A DNA stretch of 64,000 nucleotides from Avena insularis (lineage: Eukaryota > Streptophyta > Magnoliopsida > Poales > Poaceae), in assembly GCA_023614405.1 (NCBI GenBank), contig CM042688.1:374839331-374903330 (forward strand), in the 5' to 3' direction. The notes under the pieces are model-generated. The model was not told the DNA's origin, did no database searches, and was given only the letters and a program-made list of their open reading frames with translations. The position numbers and the translations under genes are program-made. Within the stretch, counting starts at the first letter, position 1. Each line of letters opens with the position of its first letter. Below, piece by piece: positions 12,693-26,793 of the stretch.

Positions 12693-13850
12693 TTGCAAGT
12701 GTTCTCCTTTCCTCAACCAAATCGAGAGTCATTGTATGTGTCTTCCTTTCCTAAACCACCAACAGATTCATTGCATGTGGTTTCTTTTCCTAAACCACCA
12801 CTAGAGTCATTGCATGTGTGTTCTTTTCCTAAACCACACGGATTAACTAGATTCATTGCATGTGTGTTCTTTTACGAGACCACATGGATCCACCAGAGTC
12901 AATTCATGTGTGCTCTTTTACTAAACCACCACTAGAGTCATTGCATGTGTCTTCTTTTCCTAAACCACCGCTAGTGGCATTGCATGTGTGTTCCTTTCCA
13001 AAACCACATGGATCCACCAGTGTAATTGGATGTGTGTTCTTTTCCTAAACCAACACTAGAGTCATTTCATGTTTGTTCTTTTCCTAAACCACATGGATCC
13101 ACTAGAGTCATTTCATGTGTGTTCCTTTCCTAAACCACGTTCAGAGTCATTGCATGTGTGTTCTTTCCTAAACCACCACCAGAGTCATTGCATGTGTGTT
13201 CTATTCCTAAAGCACATGGATTCACCAGTGTCATTGCATGTGCGTTCCTCTCCTAAACCACTACTAGAGTAATTGCATGTGTGTTCTTTTCCTAAACCAC
13301 ATGGATCCACCAGAGTCATTTCATGTGTGTTCTTTTCCTAAACAACATGGATCCACCAGAGTCATTACATGTGTGTTCTTTTCGTAAACCACATGGATCC
13401 ACCAGTGTCATTACATGTGTGTTCCTTTCCTAAACCACCACCAGAGTCATTGCATGTGTGTTTGTTTCCTAAACCACATGGATCCACTAGAGTCATTTCA
13501 TGTGTGTTCTTTTCCTAAACCACATGGATCCACGAGAGTCATTGCAAGTGTATTCCTTTCCTAAACCACATCCGGAGTCATTGTATGTGTCTTCCTTTCC
13601 TAAACCAACACCAGAGTCATTGCATGTGTGTTGTTTTCGTAATCCACATGGATCGACCAGAGTCATTGCATGTGTGTTCCTTTCCTCAACCACATCCAGA
13701 GTCATTGCATGTGTATTCCTTTCCTAAACCACCACCAGAGTCATTGCATGTGTGTTCCTCTCCTAAACAACATGGATCCACCAGTGTCATTCCATGTGTG
13801 CTCCTTTCCTAAACCACCACTAGATTCATTGCATGATGTGTTATTTTCCT
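12693..13850 (+). repeat. Block duplicated at 20004-21160 (offset about 7310 bp)
   Basis: Variant monomers occur in the same order at a constant offset of 7310-7311 bp. They include the rare CACACGGATTAACTAG unit and a CATGATGTGTTATTTTCC unit near the end. The constant offset with few changes shows a segmental duplication and not independent monomer drift. Confidence 0.75.
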
Positions 13851-14180
13851 AAACCACATGGATCCACTAGAGTCATTTCATTTGTGTTCTTTTCCTAAAC
13901 CACCACTAGAGTCATTGCATGTGTGTTCTTTTAGTAAACCACATGGATCCACCAGTGTCATTCCATGTGTGTTCCTTTGCTAAACCACCACTAGAGTCAT
14001 TGCATGTGTGTTTTTGTCCTAAAGCACATTGCTCCACCAGAGTCATTGCATGTGTCATGTTTTCCAAAACCACATGGATGCACTAGTGTCATTGCATGTG
14101 TGTTCCTTTCCTAAACCACCACCAGAGGCATTACACGTGTGTTCTTTTCCTAAACCACATGGATCCACCATAGTCATTGG

Positions 14181-15880
14181 ATGTGTGTTCTTTTCCTAAA
14201 CTACATGGATCCACTAGAGTCATTGCAAGTTAGTTCCTTTCCTAAACCACATACAGAGTCATTGCATGTGCCTTCCTTTCCTAAACCACCACCAGAGTTA
14301 TTGCATGTGTGTTCTTTTCCTAAACCACCACTAGAGTCATTGCATATGTGTTCTTTTCCTAAACCACATGGATCGACCAGATTCATTGCATGTGCGTTCT
14401 TTTCCTGAACCACATAGATCCACCAGAGTCATTTTATGTGTGTTCTTTTGCTAAACCACCACTAGAGTCATTGCATGTATGTTATTTTCGTAAACCACAT
14501 GGATCCACTAGAGTCATTTCATGAGTGTTCCTTTCCTAAACCACATCCAGAGTCATTGCATGTGTCTTCTTTCCTAAACCACCACCAGGGTCATTGCATA
14601 TCTGTTCTTTTCCTAAACCACATGGATTCACGAGTGTCATTGCATGTGTGTTCCTCTCCTCAACCACCACTAGAGTCATTGCATGTGTGTTCTTTTCCTA
14701 AACCATGTGGATCAACCAGAGTCATTTCATGTGTGTTCTTTTCCTAAACCACATCTAGAGTCATTGCATGTGTCTTTCTTTCCCAAACCACCACCACAGT
14801 CATTGAATGTGTGTTCCTTTCCTAAACCACATGGATCCACCAGTGTCATTCCATGTGTGCTCTTTCCTAAACCACCACTAGAGTGATTGCATGTGTGTTG
14901 TTTTCCTAAACCACATGGCTCCACCAGAATCATTGCATGTGTGTTCCTTTCCTAAACCACCACCAGATCATTGCATGTGTGTTCTTTTCCTAAACCACAT
15001 GGATCCACCATAGTCATTGCATGTGTTCTTTTCTTAAACCACATGGATCCACTAGAGTGATTACAAGTGTTCTCCTTTCCTAAACCAAATCGAGAGTCAT
15101 TGTATGTGTCTTCCTTTCCTAAACCACCAACAGAGTCATTGCATGTGGTTTCTTTTCCTAAACCACCACTAGAGTCATTGCATGTGTGTTCTTTTCCTAA
15201 ACCACACGGATTAACTAGATTCGTTGCATGTGTGTTCTTTTACGAGACCACATGGATCCACCAGAGTCAATTCATGTGTGTTCTTTTACTAAACCACCAC
15301 TAGAGTCATTGCATGTGTCTTCTTTTCCTAAACCACCGCTAGTGGCATTGCATGTGTGTTCCTTTCCTAAACCACATGGATCCACCAGTGTAATTGGATG
15401 TGTGTTCTTTTCTTAAATCAACACTAGAGTCATTTTATGTTTGTTCTTTTCCTAAACCACATGGATCCACTAGAGTCATTTCATGTGTGTTCTTTTCCTA
15501 AACCACATGGATCCACTAGAGTCATTGCAAGTGTATTCCTTTCCGAAACCACATCCAGAGTCATTGTATGTGTGTTCCTTTCCAAAACCAGCACCAGATT
15601 CATTGCATGTGTGTTGTTTTCCTAAACCACATGGATCCACCAGAGTCATTGCATGTGTGTTCCTTTCCTAAACCACATCCAGAGTCATTGCATGTGTCTT
15701 CCTTTCCTAAAGCACCACCAGAGTCATTGCATGTGTGTTCCTTTCCTAAACCACTTGGATCCACCAGTGTCATTCCATGTGTGCTCCTTTCCTAAACCAC
15801 CACTAGAGTCATTGCATGTGTGTTCTTTTCCTAAACCACATGGCTGCACCAGAATCATTGCATGTGTGTTCTTTTCCTAA
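14181..15880 (+). repeat. Block duplicated at 22554-24254 (offset 8373 bp)
   Basis: The order of variant units matches over about 1.7 kb at a constant offset of 8373-8374 bp, for example the units starting at 14475/22848, 14683/23056, 15067/23441 and 15568/23942. Confidence 0.78.
15437..15880 (+). repeat. Short block duplicated at 18142-18586 (offset 2705 bp)
   Basis: About 445 bp recurs at a constant offset of 2705-2706 bp. It includes the 46-bp unit pair and the following GATTCATTGC and TGGATCCACCAGTGTC variants. One base is inserted in the second copy near 18358 (GTCATTGACATG). Confidence 0.7.
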
Positions 15881-16461
15881 ACCACCACCAGAGTCATTGC
15901 ATGTGTGTTCTTTTCCTAAACCACATGGATCCACCATAGTCATTGCATGTGTTCATTTCTTAAACCACATGGATTCACTAGAGTGATTGCAAGTGTTCTC
16001 CTTTCCTAAACCACATCCAGAGTCATTGTATGTGTCTTCCTTTCCTAAACCACCAACAGAGTCATTGCATGTGGTTTATTTTCCTAAACCACCACTAGAG
16101 TCATTGCATGTGTGTTCTTTTCCTAAACCACACGGATCCACTAGATTCATTGCATGTGTCTTCTTTTACGAGACCACATGGATCCACCAGAGTCAATTCA
16201 TGTGTGTTCTTTTACTAAACCACCACAAGAGTCATTGCATGTGTCTTCTTTTCCTAAACCACTTGGATCCACCAGTGTCATTCCATGTGTGCTCCTTTCC
16301 TAAACAACCACTAGAGTCATTGCATGTGTGTTCTTTTCCTAAACCACATGGCTCCACCAGAATCATTGCATGTGTGTTCTTTTCCTAATCCACATGGATC
16401 CACCATAGTGATTGCATGTGTTCATTTCTTAAACCACATGGATTCACTAGAGTGATCGCAA

Positions 16462-19400
16462 GTGTTCTCCTTTCCTAAACCACATCCAGAGTCATTGTAT
16501 GTGTCTTCCTTTCCTAAACCACCAACAGAGTCATTGCATGTGGTTTCTTTTCCTAAACCACCACTAGAGTCATTGCATGTGTGTTCTTTTCGTAAACCAC
16601 ACGGGTCCACTAGATTCATTGCATGTGTGTTCTTTTACGAGACCACATGGATCCACCAGAGTCAATTCATGTGTGTTCTTTTACTAAACCACCAACTAGA
16701 GTCATTTCATGTGTGTTCTTTTCCTAAACTACCACTAGTGGAATTGCATGTGTGTTCTTTTCCTAAACCACATGTATCCACCATTGTAATTGCATGTGTG
16801 TTCTTTTCCTAAACCAACACTAGAGTCATTTCATGTGTGTTCTTTTCCTAAACCACATGGATCCACTACAATCATTTCATGTGTGTTCCTTTCCTAAACC
16901 ACATCCAGAGTCATTGCATGTGTCTTCTTTCCTAAACAACCACCAGAGTCATTGCATGTGTGTTCTATTCCTAAACCACATGGATTCACCAGTGTCATTG
17001 CATGTGCGTTCCTCTCCTAAAACACCACTAGAGTAATTGCATGTGTGTTCTTTTCCTAAACCACATGGATCCACCTGAGTGATTTCATGTGTTTTTTTCC
17101 TAAACAACATGGATCCACTAGAGTCATTACATGTGTGTTCTTTTTGTAAACCACATGGATCCACCAGTGTCATTACATGTGTGTTCCTTTCCTAAACCAC
17201 CATCATAGTCATTGCATGTGTGTTTGTTTCCGAAACCACATGGATCCACTAGAGTCATTTCATGTGTGTTCCTTTCCTAAACCACATGGATCCACTAGAG
17301 TCATTGCAAGTGTATTCCTTTCCTAAACCACATCCAGAGTCATTGTATGTGTCTTCCTTTCATAAACCAGCACCACATTCATTGCATGTGTGTTGTTTTC
17401 CTAAACCACATGGATCCACCAGAGTCATTGCATGTGTGTTCCTTTCCTAAACCACATCCAGAGTCATTGCATGTGTCTTTCTTTCCCAAACCACCACCAG
17501 AGTCATTGCATGTGTGTTCCTTTCCTAAACCACATGGATCCACCAGTGTCATTCCATGTGTGCTCCTTTCCTAAACCACCACTAGAGTCATTGCATGTGT
17601 GTTGTTTTCCTAAACCACATGGCTCAACCAGAGTCATTGCATGTGTGTTCCTTTCCTAAACCACCACCAGAGTCATTGCATGTGTGTTCTTTTCCTAAAC
17701 CACATGGATCCACCATAGTCATTGCATGTGTTCTTTTCTTAAACCACATGGATCCACTAGAGTGATTGCAAGTGTTCTCCTTTCCTCAACCAAATCGATA
17801 GTCATTGTATGTGTCTTCCTTTCCTAAACCACCAACAGATTCATTGCATGTGGTTTCTTTTCCTAAACCACCACTAGAGTCATTGCATGTGTGTTCTTTT
17901 CCTAAACCACACGGATTAACTAGATTCATTGCATGTGTGTTCTTTTACGAGACCACATGGATCCACCAGAGTCAATTCATGTGTGCTCTTTTACTAAACC
18001 ACCACTAGAGTCATTGCATGTGTCTTCTTTTCCTAAACCACCGCTAGTGGCATTGCATGTGTGTTCCTTTCCAAAACCACATGGATCCACCAGTGTAATT
18101 GGATGTGTGTTCTTTTCCTAAACCAACACTAGAGTCATTTTATGTTTGTTCTTTTCCTAAACCACATGGATCCACTAGAGTCATTTCATGTGTGTTCTTT
18201 TCCTAAACCACATGGATCCACTAGAGTCATTGCAAGTGTATTCCTTTCCGAAACCACATCCAGAGTCATTGTATGTGTGTTCCTTTCCAAAACCAGCACC
18301 AGATTCATTGCATGTGTGTTGTTTTCCTAAACCACATGGATCCACCAGAGTCATTGACATGTGTGTTCCTTTCCTAAACCACATCAAGAGTCATTGCATG
18401 TGTCTTCCTTTCCTAAAGCACCACCAGAGTCATTGCATGTTTGTTCCTTTCCTAAACCACTTGGATCCACCAGTGTCATTCCATGTGTGCTCCTTTCCTA
18501 AACCACCACTAGAGTCATTGCATGTGTGTTCTTTTCCTAAACCACATGGCTCCACCAGAATCATTGCATGTGTGTTCTTTTCCTAAACCACCACTAGAGT
18601 CATTGCATGTGTGTTCTTTTCCTAATCCACATGGATCCACCATAGTGATTGCATGTGTTCATTTCTTAAACCACATGGATTCACTAGAGTGATTGCAAGT
18701 GTTCTCCTTTCCTAAACCACATCCAGAGTCATTGTATGTGTCTTCCTTTCCTTAACCACCAACAGAGTCATTGCATGTGGTTTCTTTTCCTAAACCACCA
18801 CTAGAGTCATTGCATGTGTGTTCTTTTCCTAAACCACACGGATCCACTAGATTCATTGCATGTGTGTTCTTTTACGAGACCACATGGATCCACCAGAGTC
18901 AATTCATTTGTGTTCTTTTACTAAACCACCAACTAGAGTCATTGCATGTGTCTTCTTTTTCTAAACTACCACTAGTGGAATTGCATGTGTGTTCTTTTCC
19001 TAAACCACATGGATCCACCATCGTAATTGCATGTGTGTTCTTTTCCTAAACCAACACTAGAGTCATTTCATGTGTGTTCTTTTCCTAAACCACATGGATC
19101 CACTACAATCATTTCATGTGTGTTCCTTTCCTAAACCACATCCAGAGTCATTGCATGTGTCTTCTTTCCTAAACAACCACCAGAGTCATTGCATGTGTGT
19201 TCTATTCCTAAACCACATGGATTCACCAGTGTCATTGCATGTGCGTTCCTCTCCTAAACCACCACTAGAGTAATTGCATGTGTGTTCTTTTCCTAAACCA
19301 CATGGATCCACCTGAGTGATTTCATGTGTTTTTTTTCCTAAACAACATGGATCCACTAGAGTCATTACATGTGTGTTCTTTTTGTAAACCACATGGATCC

Positions 19401-20360
19401 ACCAGTGTCATTACATGTGTGTTCCTTTCCTAAACCACCATCATAGTCATTGCATGTGTGTTTGTTTCCGAAACCACATGGATCCACTAGAGTCATTTCA
19501 TGTGTGTTCCTTTCCTAAACCACATGGATCCACTAGAGTCATTGCAAGTGTATTCCTTTCCTAAACCACATCCAGAGTCATTGTATGTGTCTTCCTTTCC
19601 TAAACCAGCACCACATTCATTGCATGTGTGTTGTTTTCCTAAACCACATGGATCCACCAGAGTCATTGCATGTGTGTTCCTTTCCTAAACCACATCCAGA
19701 GTCATTGCATGTGTCTTTCTTTCCCAAACCACCACCAGAGTCATTGCATGTGTGTTCCTTTCCTAAACCACATGGATCCACCAGTGTCATTCCATGTGTG
19801 CTCCTTTCCTAAACCACCACTAGAGTCATTGCATGTGTGTTGTTTTCCTAAACCACATGGCTCAACCAGAGTCATTGCATGTGTGTTCCTTTCCTAAACC
19901 ACTACCAGAGTAATTGCATGTGTGTTCTTTTCCTAAACCACATGGTTCCACCATAGTCATTGCATGTGTTCTTTTCTTAAACCACATGGATCCACTAGAG
20001 TGATTGCAAGTGTTCTCCTTTCCTCAACCAAATCGAGAGTCATTGTATGTGTCTTCCTTTCCTAAACCACCAACAGAGCCATTGCATGTGGTTTCTTTTC
20101 CTAAACCACCACTAGAGTCATTGCATGTGTGTTCTTTTCCTAAACCACACGGATTAACTAGATTCATTGCATGTGTGTTCTTTTACGAGACCACATGGAT
20201 CCACCAGAGTCAATTCATGTGTGCTCTTTTACTAAACCACCACTAGAGTCATTGCATGTGTCTTCTTTTCCAAAACCACCACTAGTGGCATTGCATGTGT
20301 GTTCCTTTCCTAAACCACATGGATCCACCAGTGTAATTGGATCTGTGTTCTTTTCCTAAA
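16462..20360 (+). repeat. 2.24-kb duplication (16.46-18.12 and 18.70-20.36 kb)
   Basis: Variant monomers from 16462 to about 18120 recur at an offset of 2237-2238 bp, for example 16833/19070, 17262/19500, 17432/19670 and 17933/20171. The copies differ at scattered bases only. Confidence 0.78.
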
Positions 20361-21305
20361 CCAACACTAGAGTCATTTCATGTTTGTTCTTTTCCTAAAC
20401 CACATGGATCCACTAGAGTCATTTCATGTGTGTTCCTTTCCTAAACCACGTTCAGAGTCATTGCATTTGTGTTCTTTCCTAAACCACCACCGGAGTCATT
20501 GCATGTGTGTTCTATTCCTAAACCACATGGATTCACCAGTGTCATTGCATGTGCGTTCCTCTCCTAAACCACCACTAGAGTAATTGCATGTGTGTTCTTT
20601 TCCTAAACCACATGGATCCACAAGAGTCATTTCATGTGTGTTCTTTTCCTAAACACATGGATCCACCAGAGTCATTACATGTGTGTTCTTTTCGTAAACC
20701 ACATGGATCCACCAGTGTCATTACATGTGTGTTCCTTTCCTAAACCACCACCAGAGTCATTGCATGTGTGTTTCTTTCCTAAACCACATGGATCCACTAG
20801 AGTCATTTCTTGTGTGTTCTTTTCCTAAACCACATGGATCCACTAGAGTCATTGCAAGTGTATTCCTTTCCTAAACCACATCCGGAGTCATTGTATGTGT
20901 CTTGCTTTCCTAAACCAACACCAGATTCATTGCATGTGTGTTTTTTTTGTAATCCACATGGATCGACCAGAGTCATTGCATGTGTGTTCCTTTCCTCAAC
21001 CACATCTAGAGTCATTGCATGTGTCTTCCTTTCCTAAACCACCACCAGAGTCATTGCATGTGTGTTCCTTTCCTAAACCACATGGATCCACCAGTGTCAT
21101 TCCATGTGTGCTCCTTTCCTAAACCACCACTAGGTTCATTGCATGATGTGTTATTTTCCTAAACCACATGGATCCACTAGAGTCATTTCATTTGTGTTCT
21201 TTTCCTAAACCACCACTAGAGTCATTGCATGTGTGTTCTTTTAGTAAACCACATGGATCCACCAGTGTCATTCCATGTGTGTTCCTTTCCTAAACCACCA
21301 CTAGA
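18142..21305 (+). repeat. Block duplicated at 26350-29560 (offset 8208-8253 bp)
   Basis: About 3 kb of ordered variant units recur at an offset of 8207-8208 bp (18142/26350, 19070/27277, 19500/27707, 20171/28378). The offset then rises to 8253 bp (20634/28887, 20810/29063). The step of 46 bp is one extra long monomer in the second copy near 28590. Confidence 0.78.
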
Positions 21306-22553
21306 GTCATTGCATTTGTGTTGTTGTCCTAAAGCACATGGCTCCATTAGAGTCATTGCATGTGTCATGTTTTCCTAAACCACATGGATGCACTAGTGTC
21401 ATTGCATGTGTGTTCCTCTCCTCAACCACCACTAGAGTCATTGCATGTGTGTTCTTTTCCTAAACCACGTGGATCAACCAGAGTCATTTCATGCGTGTTC
21501 TTTTCCTAAAGCACCACGAGACTCATTGCATGTGCGTTCTTTTCCTAAACCACATGGATCCAACAATGTCATTGTGTGTGTGTTCCTTCCCTAACCCAAC
21601 ACTAGAGTCGTGGCACGTGTGTTTTTTCCTAAACCACATGGATCCCCAGAGTAATTACATGTGTGTTCTTTTCGTAAACCACATGGATCCACCAGTGTCA
21701 TTACATGTGTGTTCCTTTCCTAAACCACCACCAGAGTCATTGCATGTTTGTTCGTTTCCTAAACCACATGGATCCACCAGAGTCATTGCATGTGTGTTCT
21801 TTTCCTCAACCACATGGATCCACTAGAGTCATTGCAAGTGTATTCCCTTCCTAAAGCACATCTAGAGTCATTGTATGTGGCTTCCTTTCCTAAACCAGCA
21901 CCAGATTCATTGCATGTGTGTTCTTTTCCTAACCCACATGGATCCACCAGATTCATTGCATGTGTGTTCTTTTCCTAAACCCCATGGATCCACCAGATTC
22001 ATTGCATGTGTGTTCTTTTGCTAAACCACCACTAGAGTCATTTCATGCGTGTTTTTTTACTAAACACCACCAGAATCATTGCATGTGTCTTCTTTTCCTA
22101 AACAACCACCAGAGTCATTGCATGTGTGTTCCTTTCCTAAACCACATGGATCCACCAGTGTCATTCCATGTGTGCTCCTTTCCTAAACCACCACTAGATT
22201 CATTGCATGATGTGTTATTTTCTAAACCACATGGATCCACTAGAGTCATTTCATTTGTGTTCTTTTCCTAAACCACCACTAGAGTCATTGCATGTGTGTT
22301 CTTTTAGTAAACCACATGGATCCACCAGTGTCATTCCATGTGTGTTCCTTTGCTAAACCACCACTAGAGTCATTGCATGTGTGTTGTTGTCCTAAAGCAC
22401 ATGGCTCCACCCGAGTCATTGCATGTGTCATGTTTTCCTAAACCACATGGATGCACTAGTGTCATTGCATGTGTGTTCCTTTCCTAAACCACCACCAGAG
22501 GCATTACACGTGTGTTCTTTTCCTAAACCACATGGATCCACCATAGTCATTGG

Positions 22554-25500
22554 ATGTGTGTTCTTTTCCTAAACTACCTGGATCAACTAGAGTCATTGCA
22601 AGTTAGTTCCTTTCCTAAACCACATATAGAGTCATTGCATGTGTCTTCCTTTCCTAAACCACCACCAGAGTCATTGCATGTGTGTTCTTTTCCTAAACCA
22701 CCACTAGAGTCATTGCATATGTGTTCTTTTCCTAAACCACATGGATCGACCAGATTCATTGCATGTGTGTTCTTTTCCTGAACCACATAGATCCACTAGA
22801 GTCATTTTATGTGTGTTCTTTTCCTAAACCACCACTAGAGTCATTGCATGTATGTTATTTTCCTAAACCACATGGATCCACTAGAGTCATTTCATGAGTG
22901 TTCCTTTCCTAAACCACATGCAGAGTCATTGCATGTGTCTTCTTTCCTAAACCACCACCAGAGTCATTGCATATCTGTTCTTTTCCTAAACCACATGGAT
23001 TCACCAGTGTCATTGCATGTGTGTTCCTCTCCTCAACCACCACTAGGGTCATTGCATGTGTGTTCTTTTCCTAAACCATGTGGATCAACCAGAGTCATTT
23101 CATGTGTGTTCTTTTCCTAAACCACATCTAGAGTCATTGCATGTGTCTTTCTTTCCCAAACCACCACCAAAGTCATTGCATGTGTGTTCCTTTCCTAAAC
23201 CACATGGATCCACCAGTGTCATTCCATGTGTGCTCTTTCCTAAACCACCACTAGAGTCATTGCATGTGTGTTGTTTTCCTAAACCACATGGCTCCACCAG
23301 AATCATTGCATGTGTGTTCCTTTCCTAAACCACCACCAGAGTCATTGCATGTGTGTTATTTTCCTAAACCACATGGATCCACCATAGTCATTGCATGTGT
23401 TCTTTTCTTAAACCACATGGATCCACTAGAGTGATTACAAGTGTTCTCCTTTCCTAAACCAAATCGAGAGTCATTGTATGTGTCTTCCTTTCCTAAACCA
23501 CCAACAGAGTCATTGCATGTGGTTTCTTTTCCTAAACCACCACTAGAGTCATTGCATGTGTGTTCTTTTCCTAAACCACACGGATTAACAAGATTCATTG
23601 CATGTGTGTTCTTTTACGAGACCACAAGGATCCACCAGAGTCAATTCATGTGTGCTCTTTTACTAAACCACCACTAGAGTCATTGCATGTGTCTTCTTTT
23701 CCTAAACCACCACTAGTGGCATTGCATGTGTGTTCCTTTCCTAAACCACATGGATCCACCAGTGTAATTGGATGTGTGTTCTTTTCCTAAACCAACACTA
23801 GAGTAATTTTATGTTTGTTCTTTTCCTAAACCACATGGATCCACTAGAGTCATTTCATGTGTGTTATTTTCCTAAACCACATGGATCCACTAGAGTCATT
23901 GCAAGTGTATTTCTTCCCGAAACCACATCCAGAGTCATTGTATGTGTGTTCCTTTCCAAAACCAGCACCAGATTCATTGCATGTGTGTTGTTTTCCTAAA
24001 CCACATGGATCCACCAGAGTCATTGCATGTGTGCTCCTTTCCTAAACCAGATCCAGAGTCATTGCATGTGTCTTCCTTTCCTAAAGCACCACCAGAGTCA
24101 TTGCATGTGTGTTCCTTTCCTAAACCACTTGGATCCACCAGTGTCATTCCATGTGTGCTCCTTTCCTAAACCACCACTAGAGTCATTGCATGTGTGTTCT
24201 TTTAGTAAACCACATGGATCCACCAGTGTCATTCCATGTGTGTTCCTTTGCTAAACCACCACTAGAGTCATTGCATGTGTGTTGTTGTCCTAAAGCACAT
24301 GGCTCCACCCGAGTCATTGCATGTGTCATGTTTTCCTAAACCACATGGATGCACTAGTGTCATTGCATGTGTGTTCCTTTCCTAAACCACATGGATCCAC
24401 CAGTGTAATTGGATGTGTGTTCTTTTCCTAAACCAACACTAGAGTAATTTTATGTTTGTTCTTTTCCTAAACCACATGGATCCACTAGAGTCATTTCATG
24501 TGTGTTATTTTCCTAAACCACATGGATCCACTAGAGTCATTGCAAGTGTATTTCTTCCCGAAACCACATCCAGAGTCATTGTATGTGTGTTCCTTTCCAA
24601 AACCAGCACCAGATTCATTGCATGTGTGTTGTTTTCCTAAACCACATGGATCCACCAGAGTCATTGCATGTGTGCTCCTTTCCTAAACCAGATCCAGAGT
24701 CATTGCATGTGTCTTCCTTTCCTAAAGCACCACCAGAGTCATTGCATGTGTGTTCCTTTCCTAAACCACTTGGATCCACCAGTGTCATTCCATGTGTGCT
24801 CCTTTCCTAAACCACCACTAGAGTCATTGCATGTGTGTTCTTTTAGTAAACCACATGGATCCACCAGTGTCATTCCATGTGTGTTCCTTTGCTAAACCAC
24901 CACTAGAGTCATTGCATGTGTGTTGTTGTCCTAAAGCACATGGCTCCACCCGAGTCATTGCATGTGTCATGTTTTCCTAAACCACATGGATGCACTAGTG
25001 TCATTGCATGTGTGTTCCTTTCCTAAACCACCACCAGAGGCATTACACGTGTGTTCTTTTCCTAAACCACATGGATCCACCATAGTCATTGGATGTGTGT
25101 TCTTTTCCTAAACTACCTGGATCAACTAGAGTCATTGCAAGTTAGTTCCTTTCCTAAACCACATATAGAGTCATTGCATGTGTCTTCCTTTCCTAAACCA
25201 CCACCAGAGTCATTGCATGTGTGTTCTTTTCCTAAACCACCAGTAGAGTCATTGCATATGTGTTCTTTTCCTAAACCACATGGATCGACCAGATTCATTG
25301 CATGTGTGTTCTTTTCCTGAACCACATAGATCCACTAGAGTCATTTTATGTGTGTTCTTTTCCTAAACCACCACTAGAGTCATTGCATGTATGTTATTTT
25401 CCTAAACCACATGGATCCACTAGAGTCATTTCATGAGTGTTCCTTTCCTAAACCACATGCAGAGTCATTGCATGTGTCTTCTTTCCTAAACCACCACCAG

Positions 25501-26793
25501 AGTCATTGCATATCTGTTCTTTTCCTAAACCACATGGATTCACCAGTGTCATTGCATGTGTGTTCCTCTCCTCAACCACCACTAGGGTCATTGCATGTGT
25601 GTTCTTTTCCTAAACCATGTGGATCAACCAGAGTCATTTCATGTGTGTTCTTTTCCTAAACCACATCTAGAGTCATTGCATGTGTCTTTCTTTCCCAAAC
25701 CACCACCAAAGTCATTGCATGTGTGTTCCTTTCCTAAACCACATGGATCCACCAGTGTCATTCCATGTGTGCTCTTTCCTAAACCACCACTAGAGTCATT
25801 GCATGTGTGTTGTTTTCCTAAACCACATGGCTCCACCAGAATCATTGCATGTGTGTTCCTTTCCTAAACCACCACCAGAGTCATTGCATGTGTGTTATTT
25901 TCCTAAACCACATGGATCCACCATAGTCATTGCATGTGTTCTTTTCTTAAACCACATGGATCCACTAGAGTGATTACAAGTGTTCTCCTTTCCTAAACCA
26001 AATCGAGAGTCATTGTATGTGTCTTCCTTTCCTAAACCACCAACAGAGTCATTGCATGTGGTTTCTTTTCCTAAACCACCACTAGAGTCATTGCATGTGT
26101 GTTCTTTTCCTAAACCACACGGATTAACAAGATTCATTGCATGTGTGTTCTTTTACGAGACCACAAGGATCCACCATAGTCAATTCATGTGTGCTCTTTT
26201 ACTAAACCACCACTAGAGTCATTGCATGTGTCTTCTTTTCCTAAACCACCACTAGTGGCATTGCATGTGTGTTCCTTTCCTAAACCACATGGATCCACCA
26301 GTGTAATTGGATGTGTGTTCTTTTCCTAAACCAACACTAGAGTAATTTTATGTTTGTTCTTTTCCTAAACCACATGGATCCACTAGAGTCATTTCATGTG
26401 TGTTATTTTCCTAAACCACATGGATCCACTAGAGTCATTGCAAGTGTATTTCTTCCCGAAACCTCATCCAGAGTCATTGTATGTGTGTTCCTTTCCAAAA
26501 CCAGCACCAGATTCATTGCATGTGTGTTGTTTTCCTAAACCACATGGATCCACCAGAGTCATTGCATGTGTGCTCCTTTCCTAAACCAGATCCAGAGTCA
26601 TTGCATGTGTCTTCCTTTCCTAAAGCACCACCAGAGTCATTGCATGTGTGTTCCTTTCCTAAACCACTTGGATCCACCAGTGTCATTCCATGTGTGCTCC
26701 TTTCCTAAACCACCACTAGAGTCATTGCATGTGTGTTCTTTTCCTAAACCACATGGCTCCACCAGAATCATTGCATGTGTGTTCTTTTCCTAA
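22554..26793 (+). repeat. 2539-bp duplication, nearly identical copies
   Basis: Units from 22554 recur at 25093 with a constant offset of 2539 bp (22848/25387, 23056/25595, 23441/25980, 23811/26350, 24027/26566). Only isolated single-base differences are visible, for example CCACTAGAG against CCAGTAGAG near 25242. This is one of the youngest events in the array. Confidence 0.85.
23740..25020 (+). repeat. 641-bp tandem duplication
   Basis: The segment starting at about 23740 is repeated immediately at an offset of 641 bp (23811/24452, 23857/24498, 24027/24668). It includes the rare units GTTGTTGTCCTAAAGCACAT and CATGTGTCATGTTTTCC. I see almost no base difference between the copies. Confidence 0.85.
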
